A DNA stretch of 64,000 bases from Hevea brasiliensis (lineage: Eukaryota; Streptophyta; Magnoliopsida; Malpighiales; Euphorbiaceae). A model generated the notes under the pieces. The model was not told where the DNA came from. It saw only the letters and a list, made by a program, of their open reading frames with translations, and ran no database searches. Position 1 is the first letter of the stretch. Every line of letters begins with the position of its first letter. The DNA lies in assembly GCF_030052815.1 (NCBI RefSeq), contig NC_079494.1, positions 39,418,467 through 39,482,466 on the forward strand. Reading direction: 5' to 3'. Positions 35,541 to 48,100 of the stretch are shown here, piece after piece. Both the position numbers and the translations under genes were made by a program.

Positions 35541-38500
35541 TGTAACACCCCTATTTGCATAGCCTGGTATATTTCACTGTTCCAGTGACCGGTGTCAGTC
35601 CGGATAATTAAGGGGATTAGAACCATATCTAAGACAACTAGATAAGCCCTGAAAACAAATAATTAGTAATTGTCAAATAGTTAAGCATAAATAAGAAAAA
35701 TAGAACACAAGAAGTTAAATAGGCCGGGAGTCACAGCGATGGGTAACCTTTCCGAGAAGGACTGCGAGGTCAGTCTAAACTCAAATTTCAAACCTTAAAA
35801 TATAACGCCGCGGTCCTTAAGACTATTGTGAACACAGTGGAAAAGAGAAAATCACAAAAAAGAATTGTTAAGTAGGTCAAATAATTAGGTCAGGGATCCG
35901 GAAGAAATATTGAATTACTTGCAAACCGGATCAAACCGACGAGGGGCAATTTGGTCAATTTACCCCTAGAGCTGACTCCTGACTTAACTGTCTAATAAAA
36001 TCGAAGAAAAGAAAATTTCAGAATCAAGAATTAAATTAAAGAAGAATGGAAATAAAAAGAAAAAGGAAAAGAAATTGCATTAGTGACATCATGTGGTGAC
36101 CTAAGCATGATCATAAAAATAATTACATTTAATTTTATTTTTGACTAAGTAAAACTTAAGATAATTATGTATAAAACAATGAAAAGAAAAAAAAAATCAT
36201 TTCATCTTCTTCATTTGGCCGGCCAACTCTCTCTCTCTCTCTCCATTACCAACCCACCATGGAAGCTTGCACTCAAGCTTGAAATCCCTCATTTAACCTT
36301 AATGTTTCCCATAAATACTTCATAAAAGCTTGTTACCTCAACTTAAGAAGAGGATTGAAGAAGAAAGAAAGAAGGAAGAGAGAAGAACTAGGTGGAGTGA
36401 ACTCCAAAGTTGAGGTAAGGAATTAAATTGACATTTTTAGTTTAAAATACATGTTATGAGTTAAATTAACTTAGATTTCAACTTTAAAATCAAAAGAAAA
36501 CATGGTTGAGGGACCAAACATGAATTTTGACCAGCCTTAGTTAGGGTTTGAAATGAGTGAATTTGATGCATTTGAATGGTTTCTTAGGTTGAATTATGTT
36601 TGTAAACTATGGATAGATGTTTAGAATGCATTATATTTGAATTTTATGAATTAGGGTTCTTGGCACCTAGGGTTTAGGGAGAAAATTTTAAGAATTAGCC
36701 AAATGATGTAGTTAACCTTATTTGAGTTGAGGAATGGTCAAGTGTGACCATTTGAGGTGTGTATGAAGTGTTGGAACTAAGTTTAAATTCGGATTGGTTA
36801 TGGTCATTCTGCAGGCAGCATGACTTAGGTCCCTTTCAAGGACCAAAAATAAAAATTTACCATCTCAATCAGTGTGAGGCCAATTAGGAATGAAACTAGA
36901 CACAAAATGGCACATTTTTAATTTAGGAATCATGCCCAAAAAGTGACTATAACTTAGTGAACAAATTGGCCAAATCCAGATTAGGCAAACTGACTTGTAC
37001 AAAAAAGACCAAATGAATAATATTTGTTCATTTGGCCATAACTTAGGCTAGGTAGGTCCAAATGACCTGATTTTTGTGGCATTAGAAAGGTATGACAAAG
37101 TAATACAACTTTTATGAAGAACACAAACCCAAATTCTGCCTTAACCAAATCATTTAGCCACCCAAAATTAGTGATCTGAAACTGCCAGAACCAAATTAGG
37201 TGCCCAGAAAATCTAGGTTAGACCAATCCGGCGAGCCATGTTCAAATGGCTATAACTTGGGCTACAAAAATCCAAATGGAGTAATTCAAAAAGGGAAATA
37301 AAGGTAAGACAATAAGGAATAACTTCTGTGAAGAAAATTTAGCCAAATTCTAACAGCAACATGACCAATAAAATAGTACAAAATAGGACACCAAAACTGA
37401 AAATTTGAAATTTGTGCCTAAAAGACTTAAGATTTGAGAAAATAAACAAAACCAACAAGTTAGGTAACCAAAATGTGGTATGTGGGTGAAAGTAGAATTC
37501 CCATACCTATTAAGCATTAGAAAGTCAACAAATTGACTTAAATAATATTGTGAATAGTAACCCCGTAATGCAAATTTTAAAGAACATCAAGCTTAGCATA
37601 TTAAAGCTAGATATAAGTAGATTTGAATTCATTTTTGGACTTATGATAAATTGTGATACTGAAACACTGTGAAACTGTGTGTTTCAATTAAAAAGAATAC
37701 CAGGAAAGAACTCGAGGCATCGAGTCAAGGCCAAGAGGCGACTCATATAAGGTTTCTGCACAACATAGAAATTTCTGTAAATTTTCTTCTACAAATTGTT
37801 TTGAATGAATTGTGATATTAAATTGTGAATTAATTTTATTGAAATGTTTATTATGCTTTTGACTTAAATTGTTGAAAGTTTACTTGTATATGTTTGAAAC
37901 AACAATAAATGTTTAGTAAATTGTTAATATAGTTTTGAAACCATAGTGTCATGGCCATATATTTGAATACCTCACTAGCATGACTAGTGGGAAGAAATAG
38001 TTTCGAATTTCGATTCCTTCTCTGGCTGAAGTGTTGAGGTGTGTGTCAGTAGAAGAAGAAATTGAATGGGTACCCATATGTTTGAGCTAGCTAGCCTTGT
38101 GATGTGATTTCTCATAAGCCTCTGGCTATTGAGATGATTATTGTTTCGAATGGCATGATATAACTGTGTGTTTTTATGAAATTCGTTTTGAGATTTCCTA
38201 AATGAGATTGTTTGGACTAAAAATTTATAAATCATGTTTTGTATCTATTTTTCATGTTCAGTCCAATATTTAAATAAATGTGATTTGAATTATGCATAAA
38301 CTGTTATTTTTAATATGTTGTGCACCACTGAGTCATAGTACTCAGCGATGGCTATTATTGCTGTTGTAGATATAGAGACTAGAGGAGCAGCAGAGTGAGC
38401 TATTGAAAATCTTAGGGATACCCCCGTGAAGTTCTGTCGGGTATATTTTATACCCTGTTTGTAATATTTATTTTGATGTTTGTAAATGTATGTACATGTA

Positions 38501-38599
38501 ATAACTGGTCATGAGCAGTTGTATAGAGTTTGTAATAATAGTATTTTGGTTGATTAATGTAAAGTGAATTTATTATAATGAAATATGAATGGAATTATT
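35541..38599 (+). repeat. 5' LTR of the family-B element, first part
   Basis: It starts TGTAACACCCCTATTTGCAT and aligns with the solo LTR 11137-14540 over its length. It keeps the ACTGAAACAC arm (37673), with one change in the partner arm, and the CTGAGTCATAGTACTCAG hairpin (38328-38345). It breaks off at TTATT, the Copia target site. Confidence 0.92.
38328..38363 (+). repeat. Paired stem-loops in the family-B 5' LTR
   Basis: CTGAGTCATAGTACTCAG has perfect 6-base arms. The following GCGATGGC...GCTGTTGT could pair along all eight bases when G-U pairs are allowed, although both arms differ from the copy at 379-402. Confidence 0.7.
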
Positions 38600-40698
38600 T
38601 GTTAGTAGTATGCCCTAGAGCATATCATTTAGTATGTATCTTGTATATATTTTAATAATAAAAGGCATTTCCACTTTTCCGTTTACATAATATATTTATG
38701 TGTAATAGAAAAGGTCCATTGATATTTTGTTAGAAATATTATTCTTAAGTTGTTAAGAATATGAGTGACAATATTTCTAGCACAAAGTATCATAAATAGG
38801 TTCACAATCGAGGATACTTCATAATAAGGACATGACTTATCCAGAAAGATTGTATTCATGTTTGTTCCCAAGTTATTTATATGAGATATAAATAAGATGG
38901 AATGGTGAGTCTCATGCCATATAACAAACATGATAGGCACTTATAAATGATAAGTAGGCCGAACCAGTGACACTTATGACAAGCACATGGAGTTTACTCT
39001 TGTCAATGTTTTGTCATAAATCATATCGAGGCATATAATCTTTAGACACGAGATAGCACAGTTATCTTGTATATAGGTAGTTTGAGTTTGATATTGCTTT
39101 CATACTTGTACTATGTATGGGTATATGGGCATGTGTTGGCTCATGCTAGTTATATATGGAGGTAGGTGTTGATCAAGATGGAATCTGTTCCTCTAAGTAA
39201 ATAGAGATAAAATCCTATGTTCATTTAATTGTTCTTGATGTTTCAAGTTCTGGCCAGACAGATAGATTTATTCGAAAAGAGTTTCGATGAGAAAATCTTT
39301 TAATCAAGAACTGCATTAAAAGAGAACATAATATTCATAGCAAATGGAGTTTGACATAAACCATGACTCCAGCTTGAGTTGGGATTTTGTAACAGAGAGA
39401 TTCTAGTGCATGGTAACATATGATTATAGGTTCATTTAAGGTAAATCTTATTACTAATTGGGTGGCCATGGCATGCTATGCTAGGTGTTAACCATGGTCT
39501 ATGAGGTTCATAAAATGATTTAGAGAAATCATTTATGGTAAGAAAGAGTTCGATGATATTAAGAGTTGAAATCATGTCTCATTGCCAATTAGTGATGAGC
39601 CTAGTAAGTCACACACATACACAAGTTATCACCTATTTAAATATGATTTAATTAATTAATTAAAGAGTTTAATTGATTAATTAAATAGATTTGGTTTGCA
39701 ATTAAATTGCAAAGTCCCTAGCATGACTTGAAACCAAATCTAGATTATTGGATGTGTAGTATAAATTAAATTTATATTTAAAGTGTTTAAATATGAATTT
39801 AATTGATGAGAAATTAATTAATAGAGATTAATTAATTAATTTATATTTGATATAAATTAATTAGAAGAAGAAAATATTTATTTTGGGTTAAGAACTCAAA
39901 ATTAAGTCACTGTTGCATTTTTGTCATTTCACGATTGTGACACGTGGCACCATGAGATGGTGACACATGGCATAACACATAAGCTTGCCAAATATTTTTA
40001 ATCATGCAAGATGATTAAAATCAAGATTAAATATAGGTTTGACACTTGGCACAATGTGTTTGGGTCACTTAAACCTAGAGCTAATCAAAAGGTGACATGT
40101 GGCTAGGGTTTAATGTGTTAACCTAGCTATTTAAGTGTGGTTATGAAAAGAAAACATAACCAGCAGCCTCTCCTCTCAATTGTCACGCCACTTTGAGCCT
40201 CTCCAGCTATTTCTCTTCATCTCTCATCAATTCAAAGAGATTAGCCATCAATCTCTTGAATTAAGAACACTAGAAATTGTTTCTAGTGTCCTGTTTGCAT
40301 CTCTAATCTCTTAAAAGGCAGAACTTGAATTTCTAATTAATAGAAAAGGCTTTAGAAGCTGTTCAAGGGCTGCCATAGGTGTTCTTGGTGTGGACAAGCT
40401 AGAGGGACAACATCTGGTGTCCTCAAGACGAATCTCAAAGGCGCAGACACGCTGCAGCACATCAAGAGGTTAGTGTAATCGTTCTTGATTTAATCTAGGG
40501 TTCTAAAATTAATCTGATTAATTTTAAAATCTTAAATAGCAAATACAGATCCAAAAACATATTAAAAGAGTTTTAATATGTTGTTTATCATTGAAATCAA
40601 ATAGATAAAAATAAATCTTGCATGGTGCTTGTGACCCTAGGTGAAAATTTTTGAATTCAATGGTATAATCTTGTGTTTTTCACGCTTCCGTTCCTTCA
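38600..40698 (+). repeat. 5' LTR of the Copia element
   Basis: TG...CA ends, strongly AT-rich, with a run of TTAATTAATTAATTAA-like sequence around 39650-39850 and direct and inverted pieces such as CACGTGGCACCATGAGATGG near 39942. The frame at 38683-38940 occurs identically in the 3' LTR and is not a gene. Confidence 0.93.
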
Positions 40699-40700
40699 AT

Positions 40701-40712
40701 TGGTATCAGAGC
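40701..40712 (+). other. Primer-binding site for initiator Met tRNA (Copia)
   Basis: TGGTATCAGAGC lies two bases after the 5' LTR and is complementary to the 3' end of plant initiator tRNA-Met. It primes minus-strand DNA synthesis. Confidence 0.93.
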
Positions 40713-40967
40713 CACTATATTTGCCATTTAGATTGTTGATTATATAATTTAATTGTGTGTTTGATCATGAGATCAAGAGATTCATTGCTGGTTGGATCAT
40801 GAGATGTGGCGTCACACATGGTGAAGCCACCATTGGTGGCGGCAACAATGGTTCCATGGGTGGTTCAAGGTTTGGCTTTTTATTCTGCAATTGTTGTATG
40901 ATCTAAGGCCTATTCTTTGACTAATTAAAGTGTTTAATTAGTTGTTTTAATCACACAATTAAATTAT

Positions 40968-41325
40968 GATTCAAATCAGAATTTTAAAAATTGTTTGAAT
41001 GTGATTCAAATCTGAATTTTAAAAGTTGTTTGAATGTGATTCAAATCTGAATTTTTAAAGTTGTTTGAATCATATTTAAATCTGATTTTTTAAAATTGAT
41101 TCAATAAAATTCAGATCTGATTTTTTAAAAAATATTTGAATATGATTCAAATCTGATTTTTTAAAAAATGTTTGAATGTGATTCAAATCTGAATTTTTGA
41201 AATTGTTTGAATGTGATTCAAATATGAATTTTTTAATTTGTTTGAATGAGATTCAAATCTGAATTTTTAAATTTATTTGAATCATATTCAAATCTGGATT
41301 TTTAAGTTGAATATGAGATATTCAA
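40968..41325 (+). repeat. Ten-copy 35-36 bp tandem repeat in the Copia leader
   Basis: Units of the form GATTCAAATCTGAATTTTTA followed by GTTTGAATGT repeat about ten times with point changes. Each junction holds TTTGAAT-N2/3-ATTCAAA, so every unit boundary can form a hairpin. It lies between the primer site and gag, where RNA packaging and dimerisation signals normally sit. Confidence 0.88.
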
Positions 41326-42482
41326 TTTAATTTAAGTATGTATGTTTTATTTAATTGTTAAATAGTGATATGCATGATGGATGATCATGGACTATAAAAG
41401 ACCAATGTGATTGGATTTATTTCTTTTATGTTTCTTTGGGATTGTAAATTAATTAATTTATTTTTAATTTATTTTGGGCATGTATTATTAAGTTTGTAAT
41501 ATTTTTGGGTTGTAATTTCATTTATTTAAGTTCTTGTAAATTCGCCTTGGTATGCCAAGGATTACTATGTAATATTGGATTGCAAGAAGTTCAAGGAGGT
41601 CAAGAGCATTGGTGGGACCAGTGGGAGGAATTCAAGATCAAGTGTTGATTATGTACTCCTTCAGCAACTCTTGTAAAATGAATGAATGAAATGCACCTAG
41701 GAATGCCCTGATTCAATTCTTGGTGGCTCAGAATTGAATCCCTTAGAAAGTCCATGATCATACCATATTTACTGATTATCCATGAATGCATGAGATGTAT
41801 AGGAATGTATGCAATTATATGATATATGCATGCTAAATGGATAATGTGCAAAGTGAGACCTTAATAGTAATTAGGATGGCTATAAAATCTTCCAAACAAA
41901 TGATTAAGTTGGAAATGCTATAATTAAAGTAATTATAACATAAGCCCTCCATTGGGGCAATTATTTTAGAAATTTTAAATAGTTGCATGAGATGCAATTA
42001 ATTTAAGAGATTTTCTTAAGAATAATTGTTAAGCATGAGATGTTGTAAATATGTAAATGGTTTGGTGGCCAATATTGGATGTACCTGAGGACATTAAAAT
42101 TATTTGCATAATTACTGGCTCAATGGGATCAACTTAACTAATGCAAGATAAGTCAATATTGGATGTACCTGAGATTTTGAGCATTAGGGGCTAGCAAAAG
42201 GATTGAACCTCACATGAGATGTGATGGGCAAGGAGTTGCTCACTTATAGTTTATTGTAATTCCAATAATGGATGTACCTGAGGATGATCAATAGAATTAT
42301 AAGAATTCAATCACCCACTAGAAATCCATCCAACTAGGATTTCCGTTTTCTACTTTGGAAGTGTAGGATTCGCTAAGTTAGTGGGAGGACCAATTTGATT
42401 AAAAGACCATAATCATTTTGGTTAATTACATGATACATTTACTAATTAATTTGGTTATTTTCTGATTAATTTTACGATAAAA
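41326..42482 (+). other. Copia leader with three copies of a 17-20 bp motif
   Basis: TTGGATGTACCTGAGG-like sequence occurs at 42074, 42159 and 42268 (AATATTGGATGTACCTGAGG in the first). Spacers differ. The rest is AT-rich and non-coding. The minus-strand frames at 41600-41851 and 42426-42681 have no product. Confidence 0.7.
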
Positions 42483-43262
42483 ATGAGCACAAAACAACCA
42501 CCACCATCCAATATCCTTGCAAGCATACTTGATCACAACAGTTGACAGACCTAATCTGCGATTGGCTAAGAAATTTGAAACTTGTCCTGAACCTTGAACA
42601 TATAGGATATGTTCTAGATTCAGATGTTCCTGGTTCCTTACCTCCAGAGGCCACACAAGAGGAACATGAAACTTTGGACAAGTGGAAGGAGCATGATATG
42701 AGAGCTAAGTGTTACATGCTTGCTTCCATGAGTAATGAGTTACAAAAGCAACATAAGAACATGCAGAGTGCGAGTGAGATCCTCCTTCACCTACAAGAGT
42801 TGTATGGTGAGCACAGCAGGAATGCTAGGTATGAGATATCTAGACAGCTATTCCGTATGAGGATGTCTGAGGGACAGAATGTTGGGGATCATGTCCACAA
42901 GATGATTCGGCTGATTGAGCAGTTGGAACATCTTGACTTCAACATGGATTTCCAACTACAAACGGATTTGATCCTTCAGTCCCTTCCTGAGTTTTTTGGG
43001 AATTTTGTGACAAATTTCCATATGACTAAACAGGAATGCACCTTAGCTGAATTTCTCAACATGCTGGTTATTGCCCAAAAGAATATGCCAGGCAATAAAG
43101 GAAAAGAGGTAGCTTTGGTTGCATCTTCTTCTGCTGGAAAGTCCAACAAGAAGAAGGGCAATAAGAAAAAGAAACCTTTGATTCCTGGTCCTTCCAAGAA
43201 AATAGCTAAACAGAAAAGGAAGACTAAAGCTGATAAAGGCAAAGGAAAGTGTCTCCACTGCC
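42483..43262 (+). pseudogene. Copia gag
   Basis: Met at 42483 (MSTKQPPPSNILASILDHN), then a one-base loss near 42540 that shifts the frame. From there the open frame gives DWLRNLKLVLNLEHIGYVLD, KWKEHDMRAKCYMLASMSNE, LHLQELYGEHSRNARYEISR, HVHKMIRLIEQLEHLDF and LQTDLILQSLPEFF, the usual helical core of Copia gag. A Lys-rich stretch and the start of a zinc knuckle (GKCLHCQQ) follow. The second half of the knuckle is replaced by a 23-base tandem repeat. Gag coats the RNA in the virus-like particle. Confidence 0.9.
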
Positions 43263-43333
43263 AACAGGAAAGTGTTTCCATTACCAACAGGAAAGTGTTT
43301 CCATTACCGAAGAAAGTGTTTCCATCGGCGAGT
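43244..43333 (+). repeat. Four-copy 23-bp repeat replacing the end of gag and the protease
   Basis: GGAAAGTGTTTCCATTACC-like units at 43244, 43267, 43290 and about 43313. Twenty-three is not a multiple of three, so each unit shifts the frame. The repeat begins at the first zinc-knuckle Cys pair and ends where the pre-integrase region starts. No protease motif is found. Confidence 0.85.
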
Positions 43334-44322
43334 ATAGCAATCTAAATGAATGCAATGCCATGGTGAAAACCAACTCAAGTTCAAAATATATTTGGCACTT
43401 AAGGTTATGTCATGTTGCAGAAGATAGGATTGCAAAATTGGAGAAAATGGGGATTCTATCCTCATTGGGCTCTGAGCCTACTCCAACTTGTGAATCTTGC
43501 CTTCAAGGCAAAATGACTAGATCACCCTTTGTTGGACAAGGGCTAAGAGCTGAAAATATTTTGGAACTAATACATAGTGATGTATGTGGTCCATTTAAAG
43601 AAATGGCTAGAGGGGGCTTTCATTATTTTATTACCTTTACTGATGATAAATCAAGGTTTGGGTATTTGTATTTGATGAAATACAAACATGAATCCTTTAA
43701 AAAGTTCAAAGAATTTAAATCTGAAGTAGAAAATCAAACAGGAAAGAGTATTAAAGCTCTTCGATCAGATCGTGGAGGTGAATATTTGAGTCTTGAATTT
43801 GATGAATACTTGAGAGCATGGCATTGTTTCTCACCGACTCCTCCAGGAACGCCACAGCTGAATGGTGTATCTGAAAGGAGAAATCGTACCCTATTGGATA
43901 TGGTACGTAGTATGATGAGCTATACTGATATGCCAATCTTCTTTTGGGGATTTGCATTAGAATAAGCTATATATATTCTGAATAGGATTCCATCAAAATC
44001 AGTTTCTTCCACACCTTATGAGATATGGCATGGAAGAAAACCAAGTCTTAAGCATGTTAAGATTTGGGGTTGTCTAGCTTATATCAAAAAGCTGAACACT
44101 GATAAATTGGAGACCAGATCAGAAAAAGGTCGATTTGTTGGATATCCAAAAGATAGTTTTGGATATTATTTTTATTTGCCTACTTCACAAAAGGTTGTGA
44201 TAAGTAGAGATGCCACATTTCTTGAACAACAGTTTGTTCAAGAAGGAGGCAAAGGAATGCAAATAGAGTTAGAATTTGAGAATTCTGACCAACCAGCATC
44301 GGATGGATATAGATCCATCTAG
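43334..44322 (+). pseudogene. Copia pre-integrase and integrase
   Basis: The zinc region (IWHLRLCHVAEDRI, CESCLQGKMTRSPF) is followed by a catalytic D (ELIHSDVCGPF), D (KALRSDRGGEYLS) and E (NGVSERRNRTLLDM). All three are present. A stop at 43963 (after FALE) interrupts the domain. The same frame then continues as AIYILNRIPSKSVSSTPYEI, WGCLAYIKKL, GYYFYLP and VVISRDATFLEQ, the C-terminal part of Copia integrase, until 44322. It lies in a different frame from gag. Confidence 0.9.
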
Positions 44323-44390
44323 TCAACCTATACCCATTGATGAAACATCTACACTGTTCCTCGTAGAACAACCGTGGTATCTCACCCACG

Positions 44391-45179
44391 GTGAGATATG
44401 GTTTTCTTCATGAAGAAGAACAAGAGTTGTCTACTCATGAAGAAGTAGATCATGGAGATGATCCACTTACCTATGAAGAAGCTATATCAGATATAGACTC
44501 TTCAAAATGGATTGATGCTATGAAATCCGAGATTGATTCCATGTATAAGAATCAAGTTTGGGATCTTGTTGACCCACCTGAAGGTATTGTACCTATAGGG
44601 AACAAATGGGTTTTCAAGAAGAAAATTGGTTCTGATGGAAAGGTAGAGACCTATAAGGCAAGGCTAGTAGCGAAAGGGTTTCGCCAAAAGGCAAGGAATA
44701 GACTATGAGGAGACTTTCTCGCCTGTTGCCATGCTTAAATCAATTAGGATTTTATTAGCAATAGCTGCATACTATGATTATGAGATTTGGCAGATGGATG
44801 TCAAAACAGCTTTTCTCAATGGATACATTGAAGAAAACATTTTCATGGAACAACCTAGGGAATTTGAATCCCAAGATGGTTCCAAGGTATGCAAGCTAAA
44901 GCGATCCATTTATGGGTTGAAACAAACTTCGAGGAGTTGGAACATCCGTTTTGATGAAGCCATTAAATCCTTTGGTTTTACCAAAAATGAGGATGAGCCA
45001 TGTGTATATAAGAAGGTTAGTGACAGTGCTATCACTTTCCTTGTCTTATATGTGGATGACATACTGTTGATGGGTAATGATACAGGTATGTTGACGACTA
45101 TAAAGGTATGGTTGTCAAATACATTCTCCATGAAAGACTTAGGGGAGGCAACCTATATTCTTGGGATTCGCATCTATAG
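44391..45179 (+). pseudogene. Copia reverse transcriptase, N-terminal part
   Basis: SSKWIDAMKSEIDSMYKNQVW, NKWVFKKKIGSDGKVETYKA and ARLVAKGFRQK are followed by a frameshift at about 44690 and then KSIRILLAIAAYYDYEIWQM, DVKTAFLNGYIEENIFM, KLKRSIYGLKQTSRSWN and LYVDDILLMGND. The YVDD catalytic pair is intact. The frame stops at YILGIRIY (45179), where the nested Gypsy begins, and picks up again at 56452. Confidence 0.92.
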
Positions 45180-48100
45180 TGTCACACCTTACCCCTCTGT
45201 AAGGCATAACATGATCCCGTAGTATACCTAATGAATTACCAACTCCGTCTACTGATAACCCATTAAATACACTACAAGGGATTTTAAAAACTTTTTACTT
45301 CTTTTACAGTGGTGAGCACTATTTACAGGTGTTAAAAACTTTGGTGAACTGAGGTGAAACAACTAACTCATTTGATTTATTTGGAATTTCTGTAAAAATT
45401 TTGGCAAGGTGCCATCTGTATTTTGGATAAAACAGTTCTTCAGAAAACCTGTAAAAAAAAGCACTTCAATAATTTTCCAAATCTCAACTCCAATACATTT
45501 CTCAACACAACAATTTATCAACACAATTCCATAGAAATTTTTCAAAGTCTGAGATAAGGAAATATAATACAGCTTTTACAAGTCAAAACAGCTCGTAATT
45601 ATTTTACAACTTCAAGGTACAATTTGAATTTACAACTGCTCAAAACAAAAAACAAAATGTACATACAGTGTCATACATTCTGATTACAAAATGCAAGGTA
45701 TTGGTATACTTATTATACCCAAAAATCTCTCATTTGGAGGTATTAGCGGCCTAGTCTGCCATGCTCTCTCTACTGCGGCGGCAATAAAAGCTATCATTTG
45801 AGACAATGTCTCAGTGGTGCACAACATTAACCAAATACAATTTAATCACAATTCATAAGTCATGTAAATAGTGGATACTTAAAATCATAGTTAAATTCAA
45901 GACAATAAATGTCAACAAGAATTTAAACTCCATTTGTCAATATCACAATAATTTTCCATAAGTCAGATCATGTTTGAATTCAAAAGACAGTATATGTCAA
46001 TGAGAGTTTAAATCAATTTCACAATCTCACAATACATAATAATGCAATTTAGTCGAATAATTTAAGAATACAGTGTTGCCAATTCATTCACAACTTAAGC
46101 CATGACACAAATTTCCGATCAATGCCGTGTTGTACACCACGACAAAGCAATCACAACCTCACTAATCGAAATCAATGAGGAAGGGGAGCTAGCTATATAA
46201 TGAGTACTCATCCGATCACCTCAACTGGTAAACCAGAGAGGGAGAAAAATAAACGATCACGACTCCATAAATGGAGAAGGAAAATAAACGATCACAACCC
46301 CATAAATGGAGAAGGAATGATACGACATCACATGCTAAGTGTGAACACAAAATCAATTCCAAACATTTTATTCAAATGATTCGTGAGAATCCAATAAATT
46401 TCCAAACTCATAGTTTCATTCATAAAATGGCAACCCAATTCATAATTAACTTCAATTTCCACAAAAACCATTTACAATGCTTTTCAATCAATAAGTTTCC
46501 ATCAATATCATTCAAACAATTTTTCACAGTTTCAAACCATTCACAATGTTTTTCAATCAATAAGTGTCCACCAAACACATTTCCACAATTTAAAACAATG
46601 ATATGCAAATAGTCAATATTTATTTCCATTGAAAATAATTCAAAAGAAACAGTTGTTGTGCACAAACACAATTTAAAACAATAATATACAAATATTCAAT
46701 ATTTATCTCAATTGAAAAATTCAAAAGCAATAGCCGTTGTGCACAAACACAATTTAAAACAATAATATACAAATATTCAATATTTATCTCAATTGAAAAA
46801 TTCAAAAGCAATAGCCGTTGTGCACAAACACAATTTAAAACAATAATATACAAATATTCAATATTTATCTCAATTGAAAAATTCAAAAGCAATAGCCATT
46901 GTGCACAAACACAATTTAAAACAATAATATACAAATATTCAATATTTATCTCAATTGAAAAATTCAAAAGCAATAGCCGTTGTGCACAAACACAATTTAA
47001 AACAATAATATACAAATATTCAATATTTATCTCAATTGAAAAATTCAAAAGCAATAGCCGTTGTGCACAAACCTCTGATGACTGTCTCCCTGGTCTGGAC
47101 TCAGTGTTTCTTTCCCTTTTGCTGAGTCCTTGTTAGCTGAGAAACACAATTTGAAGTGTTTCAGTACTAAATTAAACTGTCTCTATCGATGGTGTTTGGT
47201 AAACAATGCACTGAACTCAATTATTCACTTAATCACCTAATATACCGACCCTCGCTATGCTTTAGGTACATTAGGTTTTAGTATCGTTAATATGTCACAT
47301 TCGATAAGGTTTTAGGTTTGGTATGTTTTACCAAAGTCATTTCCTTGCTTAGTGCATTTTAATGCAAATTGCTGGATTCCGGGACACTGGTTTGACCTAA
47401 CCGGACGATCTAGTTCCCTCAGTTTTCGGGTCTCGGTTGAAACTACAAACTTGTAGATCTAGGTCTTATTGCACGCGGGGCAAAATTTCAGGTCAATCCG
47501 AGTTAAGTAGACCAAGTTATGGTCATTATACTATTGCTGGTCAAATGGTACCAATTAGGTCATTTTTTTGGTCAATTTGGTCAACTTTGGTTCGGCCAGT
47601 TTTTGGACCCGAACTTGTGCAAGCTTTTTGACTTGCTTCTGGTCGTTTCTGGGTTTTGGTGTCTTCATAAGACTTGTAGGTATGGGTCTTAACTATTCAT
47701 GGTTAAAATTTCAGGTCAATTGGACCTGTTTTGAGTGAGTTATGGCCTAAATACTCACTGCTGCCCAAATGGTCAGTTTTAGGTCTCAAGTGTACCTAAT
47801 CCGAATTGGTCATTTTTCACATCACCTTGCAAGCAGAATTTTGGTATGGTTTCTCAATGAAAGTTGGCACATTTTGTGCCTAGTTTCACCTCAAATTGGT
47901 CTCATACCAATTGAGGTTACACATTTCAGGTTATGGGCTAAAATGTACACTGCCCTCAATATGCATTTCACACCCCACTTCAAACACACATATACCTTGC
48001 AATTTGGTTCACTTCCCTACCAATCTGTTTTGGTACATTAACCACAGTATAATCTACTTTACATTAACATTATTTTGGGCAGATTAACATTACCCTCAAC

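Noticed and set aside
38683..38940. 85-codon frame present identically at 57407-57664
   Set aside because: Both are in Copia LTRs; the identity reflects the LTR pair, not a gene duplication.
46620..47054. 144-residue minus-strand open frame with a repeated 27-residue unit, and similar frames at 53391-54064
   Set aside because: It is the 81-bp LTR array read as codons; 81 is divisible by three, so stops are avoided. Units in the other LTR break the frame freely.
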